Of a DNA stretch of 64,000 bases, positions 8,154 through 19,500 are shown in pieces (the stretch's first letter is position 1; every line of letters starts with the position of its first letter). The stretch spans positions 124,001 to 188,000 of the forward strand of contig JAZNWZ010000130.1 of NCBI GenBank assembly GCA_045593645.1, in the 5' to 3' direction. The position numbers and the translations under genes were made by a program. The notes beneath the pieces were generated by a model. That model was not told the DNA's origin, ran no database searches, and worked only from the letters and a program-made list of their open reading frames with translations. The stretch comes from Fimenecus sp045593645 (GTDB taxonomy: Bacteria; Bacillota; Clostridia; Oscillospirales; Acutalibacteraceae).

Positions 8154-9431
8154 TTAAATGTGTTGTCCTACAAGACCTGTGATTTTCTTTTTGTTTATTT
8201 TTTCAGGTGTAGGTGCCATATCGTTCGGGTCATCTTTTGTTGTTACTGACAAATTGAAGGTTGTAATATTTCCACTTGTTGAATAAGTCAAAATTACAAG
8301 GTCATAAGTTGAGTGTGGGTTCAAACCTTCAATCGTAACTTCTTTCGACTTACAATCTGTTATAATGATTGGGTCTTTTCTTCCTGGGACAATAATACGC
8401 ATCTCTTGGAAATACTTATGGTCCGCATTCTTGATTTTATATTTGATAACTGCAGAGTGAGGCGTTGATGTAGGTTCATAATAATAGAAAGCATCAAGGT
8501 TAACTTCTGTTGTTTCTGTAAAGTATCCCTTAATAATGTCGTATGTTGTTGTATTCATCAAATGCTTTCCAAGAATCTGAACTTGTTCTTCAGTATAATC
8601 AGTTGACTCGAAAAACTTTTTTGCGTACATATTAAGTTCTTCATCTTTAGGGTCAGCAGGCGTTTCCAAGTCAATGTTATCCCACTTATCAGAAACAAAC
8701 TCCAAAACAGTTTCTTCTGTGAGGAACATATTGTCGCCTTCATCAACATCATAATTTGAAAATCTATAAGGAAGACGAACAATTCCAATCTTAGGAATAA
8801 TAACCTGATAAGAACGAACAGTAAACTCAACCTCAACTGGGAATATACGCTGTTGCTCAAGGAAGTTAAGTTCTTCCCATTCAGGTGTTGTGTTAATACT
8901 TTCGATTGTCAAATATGCTGGGATTGCAATAGGATGTCCTTTCCAATTGAAAACAGAATACATCCACACAGGATGCTTAGGTTCTTGTTCCCAGTAAAGT
9001 AATTGCTGTGCAGCTCTTACATCTTCACGAGAACTAAAAAACAATTGAGCTTTATATGTTGACTTACAAGCAAGAGAACGAAGTCTTCTATATAAAGTCA
9101 TATCATAAATACCAAGAACTGCCTGTGATGTATTTTGAACATAAGGACGGTCGTCAGCTTCCCAGTCACTTGATTGATGATATGCAGCAAAAGGCAAGTT
9201 TAATGAAATAGGTGTAAGCTGCTCATTTTCCATCTTACCTCTATCCATTGTCTCAATTCTTCTACGGAAAACTGAATCTGAAGGAGAGAATACAACACGA
9301 CTCTTATCTTTTTGAAACAACAAATCAGCTAAGAACTTTTCAATACAACATTTAACTGATTGGTGTATGTCAATCCATTTTGAGCTTATCTCATCTTCAT
9401 AATAACTTTTAATGTATTCATCTCTTGCCAT
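8154..9431 (-). CDS. Virion structural protein with C-terminal fibronectin III-like domain
   Basis: A 425-residue protein, transcribed divergently from the gene at 9486. The N-terminal 300 residues are not assigned but are rich in Tyr/Trp, with strands such as FPVEVEFTVRSYQVIIP, as in tail or neck proteins. Around residues 345-405 the pattern EGLNPHSTYDLVI followed by strands ending in VTTKD matches a fibronectin type III fold. The ATG has no Shine-Dalgarno; the late motif ACTAATT lies five bases before it. A basic tail ends the protein. Likely a virion protein; the exact part is unknown. Confidence 0.6.
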   Translation of the reverse strand: MARDEYIKSYYEDEISSKWIDIHQSVKCCIEKFLADLLFQKDKSRVVFSPSDSVFRRRIETMDRGKMENEQLTPISLNLPFAAYHQSSDWEADDRPYVQNTSQAVLGIYDMTLYRRLRSLACKSTYKAQLFFSSREDVRAAQQLLYWEQEPKHPVWMYSVFNWKGHPIAIPAYLTIESINTTPEWEELNFLEQQRIFPVEVEFTVRSYQVIIPKIGIVRLPYRFSNYDVDEGDNMFLTEETVLEFVSDKWDNIDLETPADPKDEELNMYAKKFFESTDYTEEQVQILGKHLMNTTTYDIIKGYFTETTEVNLDAFYYYEPTSTPHSAVIKYKIKNADHKYFQEMRIIVPGRKDPIIITDCKSKEVTIEGLNPHSTYDLVILTYSTSGNITTFNLSVTTKDDPNDMAPTPEKINKKKITGLVGQHI

Positions 9432-9436
9432 AATTG

Positions 9437-9443
9437 AATTAGT
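9437..9443 (-). promoter_or_regulatory. Late motif ACTAATT (minus strand)
   Basis: Read on the minus strand ACTAATT is followed by five bases and ATG 9431. No ribosome site intervenes. It is one half of a divergent pair with the + strand motif at 9462. Confidence 0.5.
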
Positions 9444-9461
9444 TGAAAATTGACTAGTATG

Positions 9462-9468
9462 ACTAATT
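9462..9468 (+). promoter_or_regulatory. Late motif ACTAATT (plus strand)
   Basis: ACTAATT plus a T-run precedes AGGAGA and ATG 9486. It forms a divergent late-promoter pair with the minus-strand motif at 9437-9443, 18 bases away. Confidence 0.55.
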
Positions 9469-9485
9469 TTTTTAGGAGAACTTTA

Positions 9486-9944
9486 ATGGGTGATAAAAAC
9501 TTATTTGAAAAGCCGATGACAATTTTTCAACAGAATGTGAATGACATTATTAAAGATAACCCAGTAAATGATCTTGTAAAAGACTTAATAAAACTTAATA
9601 TGCTAAAGAATTCCGAAAAAGACGATAAGCAACTTGTTTTGGTTGAATTATATAATCTTTTGGGAACTGAAAAGTTTATGGAAGTGATTGAACTCCTTAG
9701 TGGGAAGACAGTCAAGTTCCCAACGAAGTCTGACTTCAAAGAAACAATTCAGATAGCGTTGTGTTATTATTTAAGACATTTCAAAGATTTATCGTGGGAC
9801 GAAATAAAAGAGGTTATCCAAGATGACGAATTAAGTTCTGTTAAACTTGGAGTAAGGGTTCAACAATTGCAAAGATTCATTGAACACTATAACGAAAACC
9901 GTATCAAAAAGGAGATTCTTGAAAATGGAAGAAGAGTTGACTAA
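9486..9944 (+). CDS. Hypothetical helical late protein (152 aa)
   Basis: I chose ATG 9486 because AGGAGA lies 6-7 bases upstream; an upstream TTG has no ribosome site. The protein is all-helical. The core ELYNLLGTEKFMEVIELLSG followed by KTVKFP and a WDEIKEVI helix faintly resembles Mor-like helix-turn-helix proteins, but this is not strong enough to assign. Its 3' end overlaps the next gene by 20 bases, so the two are translationally coupled. It lies directly upstream of the giant tail gene, so an assembly or structural role is likely. Confidence 0.55.
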   Translation: MGDKNLFEKPMTIFQQNVNDIIKDNPVNDLVKDLIKLNMLKNSEKDDKQLVLVELYNLLGTEKFMEVIELLSGKTVKFPTKSDFKETIQIALCYYLRHFKDLSWDEIKEVIQDDELSSVKLGVRVQQLQRFIEHYNENRIKKEILENGRRVD

Positions 9945-10521
9945 AGAAGAAGCAGACAACAATATCGCAATTCTTCAAGAAATGAATGAACTTGCAAAAA
10001 CAAACTCAAAGAATGTTCAGCAGGCTCGTATGAATGAAGCTCCTGTAAGAGACGTTGAATCTTCACTTGCATCTTTCACAAAACATACATTCAATATTAT
10101 CAGCGAAGAGTACGACTTTCAAAAAGATATTGAAAAAGAGATTAAAGCTCGACTTCAATTGTCAGAAAAGAATGGCGGTTTCTCTTCAAAAGAGTTGATT
10201 GCATTACATACTAACAACTTTGTTAATCTTAATGACCGTGTATCAAAAGTTTTGGGACCAACATTCCAACTTATGACTTCGGAAATAAATGCTGATATTG
10301 CTGCAAGAGCTCAAATGGAAAAACAGCAGCAAGCGCAGGTAAACATTTCAATTGGACAAAATGCAGAAAGTGCAAAGAACTTGAATGAAAACTGTGGAGC
10401 AAAAGACGAAGCACAGGCAATTCTTCAAGGTATGTTCCAATTGCAAAACCTCTTACAAGGTTTAGGAATTAAGACACCTGCAGAGCAAAAAGCTGAAGCA
10501 CTTCAAAATCAAACTAATTAA
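9925..10521 (+). CDS. Hypothetical coiled-coil late protein (198 aa)
   Basis: ATG 9925 has AAAGGAGA nine bases upstream, inside the preceding gene. The protein is almost entirely helical, charged and Gln-rich, with a likely coiled coil over residues 30-150 and a Gln/Ala-rich end. No family recognised. It sits in the late tail operon just before the 11.8 kb gene. Confidence 0.55.
   Translation: MEEELTKEEADNNIAILQEMNELAKTNSKNVQQARMNEAPVRDVESSLASFTKHTFNIISEEYDFQKDIEKEIKARLQLSEKNGGFSSKELIALHTNNFVNLNDRVSKVLGPTFQLMTSEINADIAARAQMEKQQQAQVNISIGQNAESAKNLNENCGAKDEAQAILQGMFQLQNLLQGLGIKTPAEQKAEALQNQTN
10513..10519 (+). promoter_or_regulatory. Late motif ACTAATT before the giant tail gene
   Basis: ACTAATT overlaps the last codons and stop of the preceding gene and precedes GAGG and ATG 10540 by about 20 bases. 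Confidence 0.5.
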
Positions 10522-10539
10522 AAATAAATTGAGGTTAGA

Positions 10540-13500
10540 ATGTACACAAGCAACTCAGAATTTGATTTAGAGACAAGGGTTCAAATCACTAACGAAGTAC
10601 CTGCTGTAAGAACTTTCCAGCAGATGCACCATTCATTACAGAATGAAACTTGGAAATGGCTTATTGGTGAAGAAGACGTTGACTATGATTTGCCTGTAGG
10701 AGGCAAATACATTGAAGGCGTTGATGCTGATGGCAACCCAGAAGTAAGAGAACTTATCGCTCCACCTGTTAAAATTGTAAACGGAAAACAGGCAGCTTCT
10801 TATGGCCCAAGTGTTGGAGAAAAGTGGAATCCTGATACTGAATCTTATGAAGAGAATGTTCCAAAATTTCACAGAACAGAAATCAACGGTACACTTGCTG
10901 TTGAGCAGGACTTGTTCTTACACGAAATCTATCGTTACCTCAATTGTATTTACCCAGACCATCCTGATTGGTTGAACTTGCTTACAAGAAACGAAGTTCT
11001 TGATGCTTTCAACAATGCAGCTGCAATGGTTGATTATAAACCTAACAACGAATTCTTCAAACTTGTTGCAGATTCTATCGGTGATGTTGATGGTTCAGAA
11101 GAGTTCAAACTCAATCTTCGCAACTTGACATCAAATGCTGCAAGAAGAAAGTTCTTTGGTTCAACATTGGGTTATCGTATGACAGGACACGATGCATACG
11201 AAGATATTATGGTGTTCCCAATTGGAAAGAACTTGACAATTGCACCTATGGTAGGTACAAGTCAAACAATTAAAGATGACTTAGGTAATGAAACAGTAAT
11301 TTATAAACAAAGTGATATTCCTGTAAAGAATTATATTATTGATACTTTTGACGAACGCTATCAGACATTGTTCCGTCGTATTGACTTCAACGGTGATAGC
11401 CGTGATACATCATTCGTATCATCAAACTCTGTTATGCTTCCTGCTTACACACTCCCTGGGTTTGAAGATTTTGTATTTGAGTTTGTATCTGCAAAAGATG
11501 GCTACTCAACTTTACAAGACCATCGTATTTACAAAGAGAACGACTTCTCATTCTTCACAAACCACAATGAAGACATCGTAGGTTCAATTGCAAACTTAAA
11601 GCAGTACAATATTCTTGAGCCAAAAATTACAACAATTGAAGATAAAAGCTATGTAAGCTATGTTTCTTCAGATGACAAGATTTATGGATTCCAGTTGTCT
11701 GCTTTGACAAGACCTTCATATTTGAAACTTTATAAGTATAAGAGCATTGACGAACTCGAACAGTTCCAAAAAGATCACAATCTTGACACAACAATTATTA
11801 AGAACTGGGATATGGTTTTCGGGGCAGATGGTAAAGCTAATCGTTCAAAGAACTTCTTCTCAGAATATTTAAGACCTATATTCCACTTCTGTGCAGGATA
11901 TGATGCTCTTAAAGGTTATGAGTCAATCAGAGACACTGTTGAGTTTGCATATAACTCATTTGTAAAAAATACAATCGTTCTTCCTCCTGAAGAAATGATT
12001 AAAATGTATGGTGAAACAGAATTCGACTCAGGCGCTATTGTAAATAAAGTATCACCTGAATTGACAAACACATCTCTCGTGAAAGGTGACTTCATTTCTT
12101 TTGAAGATGCCTCAATGAAAAATACAACAACTTATGAAGTTGTAGGCGCATCTTGGGGTACTCTTGAAGCTACATTCCACCACGACCACAATATCAACGA
12201 TTATCTCGCAATCAAAAACTATTCGCCTTTTGACGAATTGAATAATGAAGTTGTATCTGATGATAGTTCTGCAATTGTTGTTCAGAACAGAGACGGTGAT
12301 TACATCGTATTGCACGGTTCATTAAAGTGTAATTGGAAAACAATGTCACAAGGACCTTTCACAGCATCATACCTTGACTCAATCAGATTTGTAGTTAAAG
12401 CTATCCCAGAAACAAAATCAGAACAATTGTTCCGCACACTTTATGGCGATAACTGCTATGATGTTATTGATGAAATCAATGAAGAGATTTTGCAATATGA
12501 CAGAGATATGGCAAGAGCTCGTGCTTTGATAAAACAAGTTGAAAATACTCTTACTGATACGCCTCTTGAAACATACGAAGAGTTGTCTGTAAAAGAAACA
12601 CTTACTGCAGAAGAACAAGAGTCTCTTAATGCTGCAATTGCAAAACTTGAAGAGTTTGCATATTCTTATTGGTCAGATTATAAGGATGCTGAAGAAAAGA
12701 TAAAAGACGCAACTGAAGACCTTGTTAAAGCAAATACAGAACTTGCTCGTCTTAGAAAGAACAAAGAACTTCTCATTAAAGATGGTATTATATCATTCGG
12801 TTATGATAGCAAGGTTGTATTCTTAGGACAGGTTGGTGAACAGGGTATTTACGGTAAATATCAATTCTTGTTAGACGATGGCTTTATTGAAAGCTTCAAT
12901 CTTGGTAATGTTTCAGTTTTACCTATTGACCCATTAAACGATGCAATTCCATTAGAAAGAAATTATGTAAACGAAACATTTGAAAAAACTTACTATCTTG
13001 CACAAGTTGACTTAAGTAAATTGATTAAAGACACCTCACAGCTTGGACAACTTTATAGTAATATCCTTGATGATGATAGAGCTCTTATATACAAGTCAAC
13101 TGTAAAGTTTGAAATTTACAATGAAAAGACATACACTGTGACTGCACAGGTATTTGTTGATAAAAAAGCTAATCAAGTAACACACGAGATGCAGTTCTTG
13201 ACTGATGACGCAAAGAAAAAGTTTGAGTCAATCGGTGTAGGTTCAAGAGTACGCGGCCCAGGAATTGGAAACGCTTATGTTGTATCATTAGGCAACAACT
13301 CGTTGACATTGAATACATCAATCCCTAAAGGCGGTTACTTGACATATCACTTTGAATGTCCAGTCACAACAACACCTAATGAAGTTAAAGATGACCCATT
13401 CAATTACAAAAGAGTAATGAATGACTTGGGTATTTATGATAAGGTATCTTTCTTCGACCACGGTGTATATGGTACAAAAGAATGGCCTAATGTTTCAGCT

Positions 13501-16500
13501 GTTGTGTTTGATGGTGACTTAAGAGATAAACAAATTCTCAATCCTAAGACTTTCCGTCAGGTAGTTAAATACCTTTATGGTGATAAGCTCGGAGCTAATC
13601 CAAAGCCTGAAGATTACTTGACTCCTTCAATTGCAAAATACACAAGAGACGTATTTGTTGATATTAAGGCAGACAAGTTGATTAGTGCAAAGAACTACAA
13701 CGGACACACTGAGAACTTAATGAACGTTGATTGGCTTGACTACATTCAAAATAATAATGAACTTGCTCTCGCAAAAGAAAATATAAACGTTGGTGCAAAT
13801 GTTATCTTGAACACTGACTTGTCAGGATATGCATCTTTGATTAAGAACTCTGATTACACAGATGAAAAGTTGAAGACATTGTTCCAAACAAATAACTGGG
13901 ATGATACAACAATTCCTGCTTATGTTCAGATTGGTACTGGCGGTAAGAATTATAAGTCTTACTTCAAATTGATGTCAGATATTTTCTATCCTAACGTTTA
14001 TGGCGCAACATTCTGGGATCATCAGATTGAGCCAACAAAAGGCGGAAATCCTGAAGACACAATTGACGACTGGAGAACTGTCGGTGAAACAAAGTTGAAG
14101 AAAAGATCAACTTATTCAAAAGTAAATACTTTGGCAGACGCATCTTCAGTTTATCATACATACGAAAATATCGACAACCCAATATTTGAAATTCCTCTTA
14201 ATGAATACAACATCCAATTGAAGACTTTCCAAAATGGTAAGACTTATACAATTATTGATGCTTTGTTCTATGAGCAGGGATTCAAAAACATTACAAAGAA
14301 AAACGAATTGAAGATTTCAAAAGCAGATGAGTTGTACTCAAACTTCATCGATGCTTACCCTATCGTATCTGACCTTAAAGATTCTATCGCTGATGGTATT
14401 CAGTATTACTATTTCGCAGACGGTTCAAAATATGGTGAAAACAAAGCTGACCTTTGGTTCACAAAAGACCTTAGTGCATCAGGTACAACAGATACTGAAG
14501 TTGATAGAGAAAAGAAAGACTCCAACGGTGAAATTAAGTTCAACAGATACACAAGATACGATATTTATAATGGTGGTGTATTCGGCGCTCAATTATATCA
14601 CTTCAATACAATCTTCTATGACATCTTAGGTGCAGGTCTTTTCTCAGATGTTTATTACAGCAAGCTTTATAATGATGCTTATGTGGCAGCTGATAAAGAT
14701 GACCGCATTGGAAATTTCTTAAGCATAGACCACAATGAAATATTAAGAAGATTGTTGATGCTTAAAGCTTTTTATAGCAACAGCAGTTCAAACATCGATA
14801 AAGCACTTAAATACAAAGCTTACATTATTCGCAATGTTCAAATATTCAAAACAGAAGATGAAGCAAGAGCTGTCTTGAAAGACCAAGAAGGCCATTTCAT
14901 TGGAAAAGATGTAATAGAAGTTGCAATCGACAAAAGAGTAGATAATACACCAAACTCACCTTATGTTATTACAGGTGACGGTACTGAGTTTATTATTGAT
15001 GCAACTTGGAACGACCCATTTGAAAACAGATTGATTTTGTTCTCTTATGTAAAAGGTAATTGGGATACGCTTAATGGAAAGCCAGCAACAGAGACTGACC
15101 AAATAGATAAAGATGTGACAGGGCTTGAAAGTAAAGATGAACTTAATGATAAGCTTCCTGATTTCTTCGGTCTTAAGTCTTATGATACACTCGGTCTTTT
15201 CTGGAACGGAAAAGCAGCTGAACTTATCAATGTTCATAAGAATTACACAATTTGTACTACTGATGCAATCAAGCCTCTTCCTCTTATCACAAAAACAGAA
15301 GAGAACTTGTACTACGGATATTTCAATCGTCCAATCTTCTCTGTATACAGTAAGTTGCGTATTACACAGAAACAGGACCTCTCACAGAGCAGTGGTGAAG
15401 AAACAACTTGGCTTGCAGTAAGTCACGACTTGGAAGACTGGGAAATGGATTTGGGTAATTCATTTATCAATTACTCATACATCATTTTCAACATTATCAA
15501 GTTGCCTAGAAAATATATTGCAAACGGTTCTTATGACATCAACTTGTTTATGGACCCACAATTCATTGGTAGGGGTTATAAGTTTGATGATTACATCAAA
15601 GGCAATAAGAACAATGAAATTGAATTTAATATCTCACAGTCAGCTATCAGATATGATAGAGATAATAATGTGTTCTATACAATCGCTGCACCTGTTGTAG
15701 GTAGCGGAGATAGTGAAACATTCGCATCAGAAAATGAAAAGATTGCAATTAAGTTTGAGGAACAGAAGTACTTCAAAGACTTGAAGTTCTTGTTTGGAAC
15801 TTATCAAACAAGCAACACACAGTTTGAAGGTTCAACTGATATTACAAAAGAAGCATACATTAAAGGCGTTGCTTTACAGCCTTTTAGTATTTCTGACCTC
15901 TCAACATCTGATAAGTTTGTATCTATTCAGGAAGTTGACCTCCGTTCAATTTATACACCTCTTTTGAACTCAAGAGTATTTGAAGGCACAAAAGAATTTA
16001 AGGGTGAAGTTTACGGTGTCACAGATAAAGGTGAATATTTCGTATCAGGAAAAAGAACACAGCCTTTCTCAAGAATATATGACAAAGATGTCACAACAAC
16101 TTTGAACGACATTCTTCCTTGTCGTATTGATACTGAAGGCAATATAATTAAGTTGCCTGAGTATGAGAATGTAGGTGTAAATTTTGATGACCCACAAACA
16201 ATTTTTGTTGCTCCTACATATGAAAATGTATCACTCAGAAAATCAATCGACCCAAGATATATTGTTTCAGATGTACCTGAGTTTAAGTACTATAAGAACC
16301 TCTTGGTATTCGAAGGTCTTATCAACCTTAAGAAACCTAATGCAATTGAGTCTCCTGTAGACGACCCGTCAACATTCAACCTTGTACTTCAAATGTTGAA
16401 CGCAGGTGACTCTGTTGAAGGCGCTGTATGTCTTTCAGGTGGCGGATATGCAACACATACAATCACAACAAACATTGAGCAAAAGGCATTGTTCGTTGCA

Positions 16501-19500
16501 GTAAACGGAAGCAATGTTGAAGTTATTACTCCAATGGGTATTTATGAAAACGATGAGCCTATCAATTTCGATGCAGTAAACAATGCAACATTTAGTAAAG
16601 TTGAAGGTATTCCTGAACTTGAAGGCACAGTCACAAATGTTATCTGGGATGAAGACCTTAATGCATTTGTTGCAACCCTTGGAAGAAACCCATCAATTGG
16701 TCCAAATGAAACTGATGACTTTGGTCTTATGTATTATAAATCATCAGTTGCAGTTCAACTTACTCCTGTACCTGCAGGTGAAAAGCCTGTTGAAGTTTAT
16801 GCATCATTGTTTGATACAAACGTTGCAGACAGCTTCAGACAAAGAGACGATGGTATTTATGTTTGGAATGATCTTTCTCACGGTATCGAAGTAGGAAAGA
16901 TTACTGACGGTGATAACATCATTGAAACAGAGTTGGTAAATCCTAACGATGTTGCATTCCGTATTTACAGAAACAACCCTAATGATGAAAATACTGCAGA
17001 TAACGAAGATGACATTTATGGCGAAGGCGACAACGGCGACGGAACTCACCTTGTAATGAGAGAAGGCCCTTACATCCCTAGAGTGCCTAATGAAAATGAA
17101 ATGATTCACCGTTCATTGTTCTCATCAGACGATATTGACATTGCTCTTATGGAAGAGTTCATCTTCATTAAGTCAAAGAACTATCTTGTTGATGGCAACA
17201 ATAATTATACTCGTAAACTTTCAGAGAAGAGACACTGGAAAGCAACAAAGTTGCCTGAGATTTTGGACAACACAGAACTCTTCTTAAAGTCACATACTCT
17301 TACAGGTTCAAACTCTGTATATGAATATGTTAAAAAAGTTTATAAAACATTTGCAGGCTGGGCATTTGATGATGCGTCAATATTCAATGGTGAAACTGAC
17401 GGTTCAGTAACATTCAAAGGTATTGAACTTGAAGATGCTTACTCTCGAGAAGACCTTGATTACTTTAGAAATGCAGTTAAGGATTATATGGATAATCATT
17501 TCCTTGACTACAATGCATTCAAAGCAAAATGTAAATACTTTGATGAAAACGGCGCGGTTGAAAGTGTAACAGCAGAAGATGTCACAATCACAATTGACTC
17601 TTCAAATTATACAAGTGTTGAAACAGCAATCACAAGAGTTGAGTGCGACACAGGCCTTCCTTTAGATGAAAACTTCAGAATTGATACTGATGCAAGTTAT
17701 AAGATTTCAGGTTCAACACTTGACTTTGTAATTCAGTCAAAGAAGTCTCAAAATTATATCAACTTTGATGAGATGTATTATCAATATGCAACTATTGTAA
17801 TGAAGTATCTCATCGGTGAAGTTGTATCTGAGAACTTTGGTACAACTTGTATCACTGACATCAATTCTTCAGGAAACAGATTCTTCTTTAAGACATTCTA
17901 TGATGACTTCTTCTACATTGATAAAGACAAACTTTATAAGTACGAAGACTTCAGCAATATGATAAACTGGAACGTTGCTTTAATGCCTGCAGGAACTTAC
18001 TTAAGAGGTTCTTATGCAAAGAAGATAAATGATTTCCACACAGTCACAATTAAGAGTCCTACTACAGGCGATGATGTTCTTATCCCAGTAAGTGCAAGTA
18101 CAATGCCTATTAAGTTCTTCCGCCTCAAAACAGATATGTATGTTGCTCCTGATGGAAAACATATCTTCTTCGGTGGTTGCACAGTTCCTTACCCAGATAT
18201 TGTAAAGGCAGTTAACTTAGCAGGCGGTGATGAGAGTGACTTTATAGAAAATAGATTGTTGCAAGTAAACTTAAAAGCTTGGATGAATGATAAAGAAAAC
18301 ACAGGTACTGCACCTATGATTTTGTATTCAGACGATGCAGGAAAGACATTCAAGATTCTTCCTATCAAGCAGTTTGTTGATAACAACTTGTTCTCAAATG
18401 ACAACTTTGAGATTGCATCTTTCAAAGAATACGACGATAAGTTGCTTGCATTTGTAAAGAAGTCAAGTGGCGGATATGAATCAAGTCAGATTGTAATTTC
18501 ATTCAGCAGCGCTACAGGCGATGTTGATACAGAAGCAACTCTTTACAAGCCAATGGCAATTGCTGATAACGGCAACATTCATTCAACACCTGCAGGAGAT
18601 GGTACTCTTACTTGGTCTGATGGTGCACTCGGTTTCGGTGTTGACATCGATGCTTCAGAGATGAATGGTTCAGGCACATTGAACTTCGATTGGACAGGTA
18701 CAAACTCATTGACAATTCCAGCAGGACTTGTAGTAAAGAGCGCAACATCAAATGCAGTTCTCTTAAATAAAGGATTTGCTTCAGGCAATTTAGCAGGTGG
18801 TAAGTTAAGAGCATTGTTTGCAATTTCAACAAAGATGGACATTCCTCAGCAAGCACAGTTCTTGTCATCTGACCAGTTGAAGTTGAATGAATATAAGAAC
18901 CGCACAACAGGACTCTTCAAAGTTCCTACAACTAAACTCGTTCCTAACGACGCTTTGGCAAACCGTATTTACTCATCAAGATACTTGAGTGCAATTGATA
19001 CACAAGACAATGACGCAATCGGTTATCCTAGAGTCGATGAAGATACAAGTCATACATATTATGAATATGAAATCGATGAGAATGGCGTAATTGGTGATGT
19101 TAAGCCTCTTAAGAACACATTTGGAAATGAAATCAAATTGTGTACAGACGACGGCAGCAAGTATGTATTTGACAATACAGAAGTTGAAGAAGGAACTCGT
19201 GTAACGCCTTCAATGCCTCAATCTTTGGAAGATATGATTGACGCTGACATCGATGTTATGTTTGCAAAAACAGCAGGTAAGAATAAAGTATCTGCTAAAG
19301 ATGCATTGTCAAATGTTTCAACAATGGACATCGATGATAAGTTGACATTTAAGGAAGTTGAAGGTGAGCTTACTGATGAACGCTACTCTTATACACTTAG
19401 AGCATTTAATATAAATGACAACACTGCGCTTATTAAGCCTGAGTACAACCCACTTAATGTTGCTGACATCTTGTCTTGTAAAGTTGACTTTACAACAGAC

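Noticed and set aside
9486..9944. Mor-like transcription activator call for the 152-residue protein
   Set aside because: Only a loose resemblance (G-K-x-V-x-F-P and following helices); the gene sits among structural genes and lacks a convincing helix-turn-helix.
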